Assembly: GCF_040096225.1 (NCBI RefSeq) | Contig: NZ_JBBMFC010000014.1 | Span: 1-64,000 of the forward strand | Reading direction: 5' to 3' | Source of the DNA: Hominiventricola aquisgranensis | GTDB taxonomy: Bacteria; Bacillota; Clostridia; Lachnospirales; Lachnospiraceae | DNA length: 64,000 nt | In this document: piece after piece, positions 1 to 9,263 of the stretch | Numbering within the stretch: position 1 is the first letter of the stretch | Layout: each line of letters opens with the position of its first letter | Position numbers and translations under genes: made by a program | Notes under the pieces: model-generated | What the model saw: the letters and a program-made list of their open reading frames with translations, nothing else | What the model was told of the DNA's origin: nothing | Databases searched by the model: none

Positions 1-9
1 GTTAATACA

Positions 10-51
10 AAGAAACGCCAAAACCGACATTTGCCGGAATTGGCGTTTCTT
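10..51 (-). terminator. Rho-independent-type terminator after the second sugar-binding protein gene
   Basis: Twelve-base arms AAGAAACGCCAA (10-21) and TTGGCGTTTCTT (40-51) form a perfect inverted repeat with a short inner CCG/CGG pairing. On the minus strand the stem ends in a T-rich run, 37 bases beyond the stop of the gene at 88-1113. Confidence 0.7.
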
Positions 52-87
52 ATATTAGGGACTTATTTTACAGCCCCATTCATATTC

Positions 88-1113
88 TCAGTATGTTCGC
101 GTTTCAATAATGAAATCAAGATCCATAGAAGTATCAAAATATTTTTCATCCATATATCGGACCTTCGCCACATCCTCACCACGCTCCAGCTGCTGAATGA
201 TATCCGCCACCACCGGTCCTTGCAAAGGATTGCATTCAACCATCATATTGATCTTACCTTCCTGCATAGCTTCAAAAGCTGCCCGGACCGCATCGAACGA
301 AATGATAATGATGTCTCCATCAGGTCCACAAGTCTTCCCGGCTTCATGAATAGCGTCAATAGCGCCAAACGCCATATTATCATTCTCACAGATCACAACA
401 TCGATATCCGGGTACTTTGCAAGAAATCTTTCCATAACCTCTTGTGCTTTTGTCTGAGTAAAGTCTGCAGACTGATACTCCAGCATGTTCCAGTTCTTAT
501 GAAGTGCAAGGACTTCCGAAAAACCTTCAGTTCTTCCAAGCTGTGCAGATGAATCCAAGGTTCCCTGCAACGTCACCAGATTGATGGTCTCCCGACTGCG
601 TCCCCTGGTTTCCAGATAATTCGCCAGCCATTCCCCTGCTTTTCGTCCTTCTTCCTCAAAGTTGCTTCCAACCCAGCAGGTATACAGCGATTCATCACTC
701 ACAACCACCTTACGGTCTGACACGATAACCGGAATTCCTGCATCCTTTGCCTCTTGCAGAACCGAATCCCAGCCGGTCTCCACCACCGGGTCAAGTAAAA
801 TATAGTCCACCTCCTGCAGAATAAAACTTCTGACAGCCTTCAACTGGTTCTCCTGCTTATTCTGCGCATCTTCATACAACAGATAATAACCATTTTCCGC
901 TGTAAATGTATCCAGAAACGACTGCGTATTAGCTGCACGCCAATCAGACTCCGATCCTACCTGTGAAAAACCTACGGTAATATAGCCTTCACTGTTTTCT
1001 GTCTCTTCCTCTTCCTGCTTCAGCACCTCATTTTCAGTTCTGTAACTTACAGAACATGCCGGCACAAAAAAGATCCCCGTCAGAATCAACATTGCTATAA
1101 ACCACTTTCTCAT
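88..1113 (-). CDS. Sugar ABC transporter substrate-binding lipoprotein, YtfQ-like paralogue
   Basis: Predicted extracytoplasmic sugar-binding lipoprotein of the periplasmic-binding-protein type 1 family (RbsB/YtfQ group). The N-terminus has a hydrophobic signal ending in a VPAC lipobox (Cys20). The mature part begins with ITVGFSQVGSESDWR, closely matching the binding protein at 4897-5994 over most of its length, including a shared DAGIPVIV stretch and WVGSNF. I start at 1113 and not at the upstream Met (1146) because AAAGGGAG lies 8 bases before this ATG. A strong terminator separates it from the permease gene upstream, so it probably has its own promoter. It may widen the substrate range of the transporter or act as a sugar sensor for the neighbouring kinase; both roles are inference. 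Confidence 0.85.
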   Translation of the reverse strand: MRKWFIAMLILTGIFFVPACSVSYRTENEVLKQEEEETENSEGYITVGFSQVGSESDWRAANTQSFLDTFTAENGYYLLYEDAQNKQENQLKAVRSFILQEVDYILLDPVVETGWDSVLQEAKDAGIPVIVSDRKVVVSDESLYTCWVGSNFEEEGRKAGEWLANYLETRGRSRETINLVTLQGTLDSSAQLGRTEGFSEVLALHKNWNMLEYQSADFTQTKAQEVMERFLAKYPDIDVVICENDNMAFGAIDAIHEAGKTCGPDGDIIIISFDAVRAAFEAMQEGKINMMVECNPLQGPVVADIIQQLERGEDVAKVRYMDEKYFDTSMDLDFIIETRTY

Positions 1114-1178
1114 GCTGTCTCCCTTTCTCTGAGCTGTATTGTCCAATGCTAAATTATATTTATCTTATCATGCCTAGC

Positions 1179-1214
1179 AAAAAAAGGGAATCGAAATGAC
1201 GATTCCCTTTTTAA
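1179..1214 (-). terminator. Terminator at end of ytfQRT-yjfF-like operon
   Basis: GGGAATCG (1186-1193) pairs with CGATTCCC (1200-1207) around a 6-base loop, flanked by A and T tracts on both sides, so it can act in both directions. It lies directly after the stop of the permease gene at 1222. Confidence 0.85.
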
Positions 1215-1221
1215 TTCCATA

Positions 1222-2238
1222 TTATTTCTTGCTGTCTTTGATCTTTGCAAAAATACTCTGCAGTACGATGAAGAAGCACAGAAGTGCTGCCACTGCAATA
1301 CTGGACCAGGAACTTAAGAGTTTTCCGTTGGTCTTGACCAATGTGGAGATGGTTCCATTGATCAGCACTCCGAAGAATGTGCCAATGACATTTCCAACAC
1401 CACCTGTCAGCAGTGTTCCGCCAATAACCGCCGAGGAGATCGCATCCATCTCCAGCCCCAGTGCCTGACGCACACTTCCGGACATGGTATTCAGACAATA
1501 GCAGATACCGCCGATAGAACACAGGAAAGATCCCAGTACATAAGCTTTCAGCTTTGTCTTCTTCACATCCAGTCCCATCATGGTTGCAGACTGTTCATTG
1601 CCGCCTACTGCGTAAAGACTGCGACCAAACTTAGTGTAACGGAGCATCAGGAATACAGCTACCAGAACCACAAGCGCAACAACTACTGTGATACGCATAA
1701 ACGGTACCTGCAGAACACCTTTACCGTTCACATATCCGCCAAACGGAAGTTTGATCTTTGCATTTGCAAGTCCTACAAAGAATGCATTATTGCTGATGGA
1801 TACCTGATTTGTACTAATTACAGCAGTCATGCCACGCGCAAAGAACATACCTGCCATGGTAACAATAAACGGCTGGATCTCCAGATAACCAACACAGAAT
1901 CCCTGTACCAGTCCGAATACAATGCCGATCAGCAACACAAGGATACAGAGCACCGGAGCACTAATTCCCCACTCTTCCATGCCTACTGCCAGGAACATAC
2001 AGTCCATAGCGATCAGGGCACCTACGGAAATATCAATGCCGCCTGTCAGCATGATACAGGTCGTTCCACATGCCACGCAAAGCAGTCCGGCATTATTGAT
2101 CAGTATATTAAGGAATGTCTGGAAATGGGTAAATCCTTTCGCACCATAGATCACACAGCCAATCGCATACATTACCACAAACAGTGCAATCGTAATCAGC
2201 AGAAGAAGGGTATTACTGTTCATTTTCTTTGTTTTCAT
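1222..2238 (-). CDS. Sugar ABC transporter permease, YjfF-like
   Basis: Integral membrane permease of the RbsC/BPD_transp_2 family, 338 residues, with about eight to ten hydrophobic segments beginning with TLLLLITIALFVVMYAIG. The family signature GGIDISVGA lies near residue 67, and a GGTLLTGGVGNVIGT motif near the C-terminus matches the cytoplasmic loop that contacts the ATPase. The start codon overlaps the stop of the upstream permease (ATGA), and AGGAGG lies before it. Two different permeases next to one ATPase is the arrangement of the E. coli galactofuranose importer YtfQRT-YjfF. It acts as half of the membrane channel. The exact sugar is inferred from this arrangement and the nearby aldose 1-epimerase. 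Confidence 0.88.
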   Translation of the reverse strand: MKTKKMNSNTLLLLITIALFVVMYAIGCVIYGAKGFTHFQTFLNILINNAGLLCVACGTTCIMLTGGIDISVGALIAMDCMFLAVGMEEWGISAPVLCILVLLIGIVFGLVQGFCVGYLEIQPFIVTMAGMFFARGMTAVISTNQVSISNNAFFVGLANAKIKLPFGGYVNGKGVLQVPFMRITVVVALVVLVAVFLMLRYTKFGRSLYAVGGNEQSATMMGLDVKKTKLKAYVLGSFLCSIGGICYCLNTMSGSVRQALGLEMDAISSAVIGGTLLTGGVGNVIGTFFGVLINGTISTLVKTNGKLLSSWSSIAVAALLCFFIVLQSIFAKIKDSKK

Positions 2239-3305
2239 GCCACAGCACCTCCTTTTGCAAGTGCTTTCTTCGCAGCTCTTCTCTTCATATATGCCTTAAA
2301 CGGAGGAGCCTGAATGGTTACGATAATGATAACGATGATTGCTTTGTATACTGGAGCCACATCCGTGGAAACACCCAGTGCATACAGTGTTGTGGTAATT
2401 GCCTGAATAGTATAGGCGCCAATGATGGAACCTGCCAAGCTGAATTTACCACCGCCCAGGCTGTTGCCGCCAAGTGCAACTGCCAGGATCGCATCCATCT
2501 CGTAGTTCAGACCAATGTTATTAGAGTCCGCTGAATAGATACGAGAGGAAGCTACAATACCTGCAATACCTGCTGCCAGTCCACAGACCAGATAGCAGAT
2601 AAAAATAATTTTCTCAGAGTTCAGTCCGGCAATTCTGGATGCCTTTTTGTTGATACCAACGCTCTGTACATATAGGCCAAGTGCCGTCTTCTTCAGAAGC
2701 AATGACATGATCAGTACGCAGATTGCTGCGATCACGATCGGCGTTGGAATGAATCCGCAATATCCACCGAAGAATTTGTAAGAATCACTACGTACATATA
2801 CGATCAGGTTGTTGCAGAGCAGAAGACCGATCGCTCTTGCAGCAGAGAACAGAATCAACGTTGCGACCATAGGCTGTACATTCAGATAGGCTACCAGGAA
2901 ACCATTGAAGGCACCGCAGAGACAGCCCATCAGGATACCACCAAGTACACCAACCAGCAGCGGAACTGCCAGATTGCTTGTAGAAGATACTCCATATCCC
3001 GCCAGTAACATACAACAGAATGATGCTGCCAGTGACATAACAGAACCTACGGAAATATCTGTTCCGGCAGATGCGGATACAACCAGCGTCATACCAATTG
3101 CCAGGATTGCAATCTCACTTCCTCTGTTGAGGATATCGATCAGACGACCATAGAGAACACCATTTTTAATAGAAATGGTAAAAAAGTTCAATGCAAAATT
3201 ACCGTTTGCTGCGTCGTATAGAATATTTGCAGCCATTACAAGGATCATACAGAAAATCGGGAGAAACAGCTGCATGCTTGTAATTTTTTTCAATTTATTA
3301 CTCAT
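2235..3305 (-). CDS. Sugar ABC transporter permease, YtfT-like
   Basis: Second RbsC-family membrane permease, about 356 residues, with signature motifs AGTDISVGSVMSLAAS and ALGGNSLGGGKFSLAG. It would pair with the YjfF-like permease to form the heterodimeric channel. I place the start at ATG 3305, because GGAGG lies 8 bases before it, whereas the upstream in-frame GTG at 3314 overlaps that ribosome site. The gene overlaps the ATPase stop by 8 bases and the next permease by 4, so the three are translationally coupled. The C-terminus is lysine/arginine rich (MKRRAAKKALAKGG), typical of a cytoplasmic tail. Confidence 0.88.
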   Translation of the reverse strand: MSNKLKKITSMQLFLPIFCMILVMAANILYDAANGNFALNFFTISIKNGVLYGRLIDILNRGSEIAILAIGMTLVVSASAGTDISVGSVMSLAASFCCMLLAGYGVSSTSNLAVPLLVGVLGGILMGCLCGAFNGFLVAYLNVQPMVATLILFSAARAIGLLLCNNLIVYVRSDSYKFFGGYCGFIPTPIVIAAICVLIMSLLLKKTALGLYVQSVGINKKASRIAGLNSEKIIFICYLVCGLAAGIAGIVASSRIYSADSNNIGLNYEMDAILAVALGGNSLGGGKFSLAGSIIGAYTIQAITTTLYALGVSTDVAPVYKAIIVIIIVTIQAPPFKAYMKRRAAKKALAKGGAVA

Positions 3306-4818
3306 CTGCTTCACCTCCGGCGATTGCTTTCATAACACTTTCCTGCGTCAGACTTTCTGTGATCTCTCCTACCTTCATACCGTCACGAAGAACTGCCATC
3401 TTCGTACAAGTACGGAGCATCTCTTCGATCTCAGAAGAGATGAAGATAACACCTTTTCCTTCTGATGCAAGCTTCAGAACCAGCTTCTGGATCTCTGTCT
3501 TGGTTCCGATATCGATACCACGTGTCGGCTCATCCAGAATCAGGAAATCCGGATCTGTTGCCAGCCAGCGTCCAAGAATTACTTTCTGCTGGTTACCACC
3601 AGACAACTGTTTGATCAACGTCTCACGGCTTGCTGTCTTGATCTGAAGCATCTCAATATATTTGTCTGCCAGTTCGATCTGTTCTTTCATCGGCAGAAGT
3701 TTGAACATTCCTCTCTTCGCCTGAAGAGCCAGAATAATATTTTCGCGGACAGACAGATCTCCAATGATACCTTCTGCTTTTCTGTCATCTGGCAGAAGTC
3801 CCATACCAAGCTTCATGGCATCGATCGGGGCATTGATCTTCACTTCTTTTCCTTTAACTTTCAGAGTACCGGTCTGGTTCTTATCAGCACCGTAGATAAC
3901 ACGTGCCAGCTCGCTTCGACCCGATCCAAGAAGTCCTGTAAATCCAACAACTTCACCTTTATGTACCTGCAGATTAAAGGGTTTGATCGTTCCTTTATGG
4001 CTCATGCCTTCTGCATCGATCAGAATATCATCATCTGTAAACACCGGTGATTCTTCGGATTTAATCGCTGCCAGATCATCAAAATCTTTACCCATCATAG
4101 CTGCAACCAGTTTCACACGTGGAAGTTCAGCGATTGGATACTCTCCTACCAGCTGACCATCGCGAAGAACAGTGATACGATCACAGACTGCATATACCTG
4201 CTCCAGGAAGTGAGTAACGAATACGATACCTACACCCTTTGCTTTCAGTTGATTCATGAGTTTGAACAGCTTCTCAACTTCATTATCATCCAGAGAAGAT
4301 GTGGGCTCGTCCAGGATCAGGACTTTACAATCCATATCCACCGCACGAGCAATTGCGATCATCTGCTGAAGTGCCAGAGAATATTCTTCCAGATTCTGAG
4401 TCACATCAATATTCATATCCAGATCATCTACAATCTTCTGAGATTTTTTTACCATGGTCTTCCAGTCGATTGTTCCTAATTTGGTCTTAGGTTCACGACC
4501 GATAAACAGGTTCTCAGCCACACTCAGGTTCGGACAGAGGTTTACTTCCTGGTATACAGTAGAAATACCTTTTTTCTGCGCATCCAGCGTGGAATGATTT
4601 ACTACAGGACCATCAATACCATCTACACGAATTTCACCGGCTTCAAATGCGTTGATACCAGTCAGGCACTTGATCAGTGTTGATTTACCAGCACCATTCT
4701 CCCCCATCAGAGCATGGATCTCACCTTTCCTCAAAGTAAAATCCACATTATCAAGAGCTTTGACACCAGGGAAAGTCATGGAAATGCCACGCATGGTCAA
4801 TACTACATTATTGTCCAT
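3298..4818 (-). CDS. Sugar ABC transporter ATPase, two fused nucleotide-binding domains, YtfR-like
   Basis: Energises sugar import. The 506-residue protein contains two ABC ATPase domains, as usual for RbsA/MglA/YtfR. The first has Walker A GENGAGKST, signature-type LALQQMIAIARA and Walker B VLILDEPTSSLD. The second has the degenerate Walker A GLLGSGRSEL, LSGGNQQKVILGRWL and LILDEPTRGIDIG, normal for this family. ATG 4818 is preceded by AAGGA. It lies between the binding protein gene and the permeases. A stem-loop in the gap upstream probably lowers its expression relative to the binding protein. Confidence 0.92.
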   Translation of the reverse strand: MDNNVVLTMRGISMTFPGVKALDNVDFTLRKGEIHALMGENGAGKSTLIKCLTGINAFEAGEIRVDGIDGPVVNHSTLDAQKKGISTVYQEVNLCPNLSVAENLFIGREPKTKLGTIDWKTMVKKSQKIVDDLDMNIDVTQNLEEYSLALQQMIAIARAVDMDCKVLILDEPTSSLDDNEVEKLFKLMNQLKAKGVGIVFVTHFLEQVYAVCDRITVLRDGQLVGEYPIAELPRVKLVAAMMGKDFDDLAAIKSEESPVFTDDDILIDAEGMSHKGTIKPFNLQVHKGEVVGFTGLLGSGRSELARVIYGADKNQTGTLKVKGKEVKINAPIDAMKLGMGLLPDDRKAEGIIGDLSVRENIILALQAKRGMFKLLPMKEQIELADKYIEMLQIKTASRETLIKQLSGGNQQKVILGRWLATDPDFLILDEPTRGIDIGTKTEIQKLVLKLASEGKGVIFISSEIEEMLRTCTKMAVLRDGMKVGEITESLTQESVMKAIAGGEADE

Positions 4819-4833
4819 AATCTTACATCCTTT

Positions 4834-4876
4834 CCGAGAAAGAGGGAGAGACCCTCGTTATGAGCCTCCCCCTCGG
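4834..4876 (-). promoter_or_regulatory. Intergenic stem-loop between binding protein and ATPase genes
   Basis: CCGAG/CTCGG and GGGAG/CTCCC segments form an interrupted hairpin with no clear T tract. Stem-loops in this position commonly protect the binding-protein part of the mRNA and give it higher abundance. That role is inferred here. Confidence 0.5.
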
Positions 4877-4896
4877 CAAATCAGTTATGATTCTAA

Positions 4897-5994
4897 TTAG
4901 TACTGTGCTGCGATGATGTCATCTGTTACAACGGTCAGCGGCTGAGCTTCACCATCAACAGTAATCTCGCTGAGGATATCCTCGTTTACATACCAGTGCT
5001 CTTCCATGTATACTTCTTTTTCCGGTGTCTCACCAGCCTGAAGCTGTTTGATAACCTGCTCTACAAACGGAGCTGCCAGCGGGTTGCACTCAAAGTCAGC
5101 GTTGATCTCACCCTTCTGTACATACTCAAGACCTGCGGTACAAGCATCGAAGGAAACAAGGATCACATCTCCGTCTACTCCGTAGGAAACACCTGCTGCT
5201 TTCATAGCATCCATAGCTCCAAATGCTTCGTTATCGTTCTGGCAGATAACTACATTGAATTTTCCTTCATAGGATTTGCAGTAAGACTCCATAACTTCCT
5301 GTCCACCGTCCTGAGTGAAATCACCACTCTGGGAATCTACGATGTTCCAGCCTTCTCTGTCAGCGATCTCTTTGAATCCCTCTGTACGTCCAATGGCTGC
5401 AGATGCTCCGGTAGATCCTTCGATTACCAGTGCGTTGATCTCTTCAATTCCTTTTGCTTCCGCATAAGCTTTCAGCCACTCACCAGCTGCAAGACCTTCT
5501 GTCTTGAAGTTGGAACCTACCCATGATACATATTTATCAGAGTCATCAATTGTACGGTCGATTACGATAACCGGGATTCCTGCATCCTCACACTCGGTAA
5601 GAACAGTGTCCCATCCGGTAGATACGATCGGATCGATAATGATGTAATCAACATCCTGCTCAATGAATCCACGAACTGCTTCCAGCTGAGTAGCGGAATC
5701 ATTATCACAGTCTACAAACTGAAGATCATATCCATTTGCTGCAGAGAATACATCCTGGCAGGATTTTGTTGAAGCGGTACGCCAGTCTGACTCATGACCA
5801 ACCTGTGCAAATCCGATGGTAATAGCATCCCCGTCTGCTGCTGCAGTATCTGCTGTCGCATCAGCTGCTTCATCTGTAGTTTCCTCTGCTGCGGTATCTG
5901 TTGCAGTATCTGTAGATGCGCTGCTTCCACATCCAGCTACCATAGTTGCTACCATTGCTGCACATACCAGTGCACTTACAACTTTTCTTTTCAT
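4897..5994 (-). CDS. Sugar ABC transporter substrate-binding lipoprotein, YtfQ-like
   Basis: Main binding protein of the importer, 365 residues. Signal peptide with lipobox VAGC (Cys22), then an Asp/Thr/Ala-rich linker to about residue 55 that spaces the domain from the membrane, then a type 1 periplasmic-binding fold starting ITIGFAQVGHESDWR. Motifs such as DPIVSTGWD and VICQNDNEAFGAMDA are typical of the YtfQ galactofuranose group. Start ATG is preceded by GGGAGG. First gene of the importer operon, placed directly after the two-component system genes on the same strand, which probably control it. The substrate could be galactofuranose, galactose or arabinose; sequence alone does not decide. 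Confidence 0.9.
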   Translation of the reverse strand: MKRKVVSALVCAAMVATMVAGCGSSASTDTATDTAAEETTDEAADATADTAAADGDAITIGFAQVGHESDWRTASTKSCQDVFSAANGYDLQFVDCDNDSATQLEAVRGFIEQDVDYIIIDPIVSTGWDTVLTECEDAGIPVIVIDRTIDDSDKYVSWVGSNFKTEGLAAGEWLKAYAEAKGIEEINALVIEGSTGASAAIGRTEGFKEIADREGWNIVDSQSGDFTQDGGQEVMESYCKSYEGKFNVVICQNDNEAFGAMDAMKAAGVSYGVDGDVILVSFDACTAGLEYVQKGEINADFECNPLAAPFVEQVIKQLQAGETPEKEVYMEEHWYVNEDILSEITVDGEAQPLTVVTDDIIAAQY

Positions 5995-6172
5995 GTTCCA
6001 ATAACCTCCCGTTATTTTTTGATTCGCTCCTGGGATTTATTTCCCTTGACTACGATAACATCATATCTTATCTATTATCAAAAAAATACGGACATCCTTT
6101 GGAATTAAGTTTATTTTTTTACTGATTTTTGAACAAACTATGAACAAAAGTTGATTTTTTTATGAAAAAAGT

Positions 6173-7618
6173 TTAATTTTTTACGGTCGGAATGATTGCG
6201 CTGATTTCCGTCCACTCTCCGTCTTCGCTGCTCATCAACAATCCATACTCAGCTCCATAATTTAACTTCAATCGCTGATTGACATTTGCCAGTCCAAATC
6301 CATTGGGCATATCTTTGTCCTGAATCTCTCCGCTGATAAGCTTCTTCACATAATCTAACCGTTCCGGATCCATGCCTTTTCCATCGTCTCTTACGGTAAA
6401 TACGAGTCTATCTCTGCATTTTTTCCCTGTTACCAGAATATGCCCCAGACCACGCTTGTTCTTGATTCCATGATACAGTGCATTTTCTACCAAAGGCTGA
6501 AGAGTCAACTTCAAGATCTGATATTGATAGAGTTCTTCCGGAATATCAATTTCATATGCCAGAATATCACGATATCGAAACTGCTGAATCTTCAGATAAC
6601 TGTCAATATGCCGTTCTTCTTCTTCCACAGTGATAAAGTCACGGCCTTTGCTTAATGTAGTACGGAAGAAATCAGACAGTGCCGTGACCATCATAACAAC
6701 CTGATCCTTTTCTCCCGCCTCCGCAAGCCATATGATAGCATCCAGCGTATTGTATAGAAAATGCGGATTGATCTGAGCCTGCAGAAGCTTTAACTCGGTA
6801 GCGCGAAGATTTAACTGCTCTACTCTGATGTCTTCCACCAGATTTCCAATTTGTTCCACCATCTGGTTAAATCCTCTGGTAAGAACTGTAAGCTCCTCCG
6901 TTCCGGTCTCTTCTGCACGGACTACAAAATTACCTTCTCCGGCCTGTGTCGTCACTTCGCAAAGTTTTGAAATAGGTTCTGTAATCTCTAATACGATCTT
7001 CCGGTTGATCAGAAGTGTTCCAGTAAGAATAGCTGCAAACACAACAATACTCATGCGGATAGCCATATCCACATCTCTTCGGATCCCTTCCCTGAGTTCC
7101 TCCAGATTTGTCGTTTCATAATATATATATTTCTGAATCTGTTCCTGTATCAGTTCCGTCAGTACTCGGATATTCAGATCCAGACGCTCCATATTTGTAT
7201 CATAAGCTCCGCTGACCAGTGCATCCGCCTCAATCTCCTCCACTCGGTCCTCCAGAGTGTTCAGACTCTTCAGAATACGATTCAGGCTTTTTTTCGCATA
7301 ATCCCGATCCGCCTCTTCATACAGATTCTCAAATACCTCACGCGCCTCATTGATCATGACATGAGGCTGTTCTGTATCAACAAGCTCTGCCGCTCTCTCT
7401 GAATTGACTACAATGATGTACATGACATAATCCATATTTTCTTTAAAATCAATGTTGTAGGCATTAGCCTTTGTAATATTTTCCACGATCAGATCATAAC
7501 GGTTAGAAAACCGGTTCATCATGATCAGAAGATAAATGACCAAAACTGCCAACGGTATGAGACATACTCCCAGAAGCACATTCAAACGTTTTTTCAGAGT
7601 TGTATTTTTCTTTCTCAT
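6173..7618 (-). CDS. Sensor histidine kinase, YesM/LytS-type
   Basis: Membrane sensor kinase of 481 residues. TM1 at about 14-33, an extracellular domain to about 186 rich in acidic and coiled-coil-like helices, TM2 at about 187-205, a HAMP segment, then a His_kinase domain with the phosphoacceptor in QINPHFLYNTL (His286) and an ATPase domain with the N-box LVENALYHGIKN and GxG motifs DDGKGMD and GFGLANV. Partner of the response regulator 12 bases upstream on the same strand. Kinases of this class next to sugar ABC importers sense oligosaccharides, often through a binding protein, and activate the importer. Confidence 0.92.
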   Translation of the reverse strand: MRKKNTTLKKRLNVLLGVCLIPLAVLVIYLLIMMNRFSNRYDLIVENITKANAYNIDFKENMDYVMYIIVVNSERAAELVDTEQPHVMINEAREVFENLYEEADRDYAKKSLNRILKSLNTLEDRVEEIEADALVSGAYDTNMERLDLNIRVLTELIQEQIQKYIYYETTNLEELREGIRRDVDMAIRMSIVVFAAILTGTLLINRKIVLEITEPISKLCEVTTQAGEGNFVVRAEETGTEELTVLTRGFNQMVEQIGNLVEDIRVEQLNLRATELKLLQAQINPHFLYNTLDAIIWLAEAGEKDQVVMMVTALSDFFRTTLSKGRDFITVEEEERHIDSYLKIQQFRYRDILAYEIDIPEELYQYQILKLTLQPLVENALYHGIKNKRGLGHILVTGKKCRDRLVFTVRDDGKGMDPERLDYVKKLISGEIQDKDMPNGFGLANVNQRLKLNYGAEYGLLMSSEDGEWTEISAIIPTVKN

Positions 7619-7630
7619 ACGAACGTTCTC

Positions 7631-9250
7631 CTATGCTTTTGCCCGAAATTCTCTTGGTGTACATTCCTGTGTTTTTTTAAACAAATAGCTGAAATAATGT
7701 GCATCTTTATATCCTACTGCAAATGCGATCTCCGCAGTCTTCATAGTTGTACTACGAAGAAGTTCTTTTGCTTTTTTCATCCGCACAGAGGTCAGAAACT
7801 CGATAAATGTCTGTCCTGTCTCCTGACTGAAAATGGTACTGAAATGATTTGGACTCAGATTTACCTCAGCCGCCGTCATATTCAATGAAATTTCTTCATT
7901 GTCATAATTCTCTTCTATGTAATCGCGAGCTCTCTGTAAAAGAGAACTGTACTTTTTGCTGGACACCTTATCTCTTAATTCCATGACTGCTTCAAATACT
8001 TTGCACATGTATTCTCTGCTCTGTTCCACGGTTGAAAATACAGCTGTCATGGCCTTAAAGTCTCCACATTTATTTACAAGTTCTTCTGATGTATATCCAA
8101 GCTGTTCCACCATGGATACTGCGGTAAAATACATGTCCATGGTCACATACTGCCGGAAAAACAGAGACTGGATATTCTTCTCTCCAAGACTCTGAAAATA
8201 TTCGTTGATAAAATGGCTGGTCTCCCCACGGGTACCTGTTTTCAGAAAACTCTCCACGATCCGCCGATCCATCTTGTCCAGATTCAGAAGATCGACCTGA
8301 AGATTCTCATCCTCATCCACTTCTCTTTCCGTCTCTTCACACCGGAGAATCTGATTGCGCTTTTTCAGGTAACGATACGCAAATGCACGGCTCGCATTTT
8401 CAAAGCATTTCTTCAGCTCGCTCAGCCGTACCACTTCAGTTCCGACACCGCCAAAATACTCCAGTTTTTCCTCGCCACTGTTCTGTACTGTCTGTTCCAA
8501 TTTCTCCAATAACTTTTGCTCTGTCTCCAAGATTGAACAGGCTTCAGTCTCTTTCAAAATAAATGCCCACCCCTCCAGTCCAAGCTCTATGGTAAAAACC
8601 CCTGGAATGTGTTCAGCTGCCTCTTCCAGAATCTGGCCTGCGGTATTCTGTTCTTCTGAATACACATCAGCCTCTTTATCTGAAAACACCTGAAACAAAA
8701 CAATATTATAGCGATCAGCCGCGAGATCCATTCCGATCTCACGGCCTTCCTTCAATAATGCAGATACTGGATGATTGCCCGATACCAGCTTTTTAAAAAA
8801 CTTCTGTCTGGAAAGACGGGCATTCTCCTCACGCTCTTTTTCAAAGGTCTGAAGAAATTCTTTCTGTTCCTTTTCTTCTTCAATTACCTGTGCCACTTTC
8901 TTAACGGCTTCCAGAAGCTTTGCTCCACTGATAGGTTTTACCAGATAATCTGTAATCCCTATTTTGATTGCTTCCTTTGCATACTCAAATTCATCATATC
9001 CACTGAGGATCATGATCTTAATATCTGGAAGTTCCTGCTTTACCAGCCGGCTCAGTTCCAGACCATCCATAAACGGCATACGGATATCTGTGATCAGAAT
9101 ATCAGGTTTTGTTTTCTGAATCAGCGGATACGCCAATTCTCCATCGCTGGCATCTCCCACAAATTCAAATCCTTCCTTTTCCCACTGGATATTTTTCTTG
9201 ATTCCTTCTCTCATGACGATCTCGTCTTCAACCAAAAATACTTTGAGCAT
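7631..9250 (-). CDS. Response regulator with receiver and AraC-type DNA-binding domains, YesN-type
   Basis: 539 residues. N-terminal receiver domain with acidic pocket VEDE, phosphorylation site Asp55 in LITDIRMP and conserved Lys105 in YLVKP. A long middle segment (about 130-430) is typical of YesN regulators and includes helical linkers. The C-terminal AraC domain carries two helix-turn-helix motifs, including LNMTAAEVNLSPNHFS and TAEIAFAVGYKDAHYFSYLFKK. It should bind upstream of the importer operon when phosphorylated by the adjacent kinase. ATG 9250 is preceded by AGGA. Confidence 0.93.
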   Translation of the reverse strand: MLKVFLVEDEIVMREGIKKNIQWEKEGFEFVGDASDGELAYPLIQKTKPDILITDIRMPFMDGLELSRLVKQELPDIKIMILSGYDEFEYAKEAIKIGITDYLVKPISGAKLLEAVKKVAQVIEEEKEQKEFLQTFEKEREENARLSRQKFFKKLVSGNHPVSALLKEGREIGMDLAADRYNIVLFQVFSDKEADVYSEEQNTAGQILEEAAEHIPGVFTIELGLEGWAFILKETEACSILETEQKLLEKLEQTVQNSGEEKLEYFGGVGTEVVRLSELKKCFENASRAFAYRYLKKRNQILRCEETEREVDEDENLQVDLLNLDKMDRRIVESFLKTGTRGETSHFINEYFQSLGEKNIQSLFFRQYVTMDMYFTAVSMVEQLGYTSEELVNKCGDFKAMTAVFSTVEQSREYMCKVFEAVMELRDKVSSKKYSSLLQRARDYIEENYDNEEISLNMTAAEVNLSPNHFSTIFSQETGQTFIEFLTSVRMKKAKELLRSTTMKTAEIAFAVGYKDAHYFSYLFKKTQECTPREFRAKA

Positions 9251-9263
9251 GCTTTATCCTACT

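Noticed and set aside
1147..1221. Promoter-only region between permease and second binding protein
   Set aside because: A clear terminator occupies it; a promoter may exist but I could not place convincing boxes.
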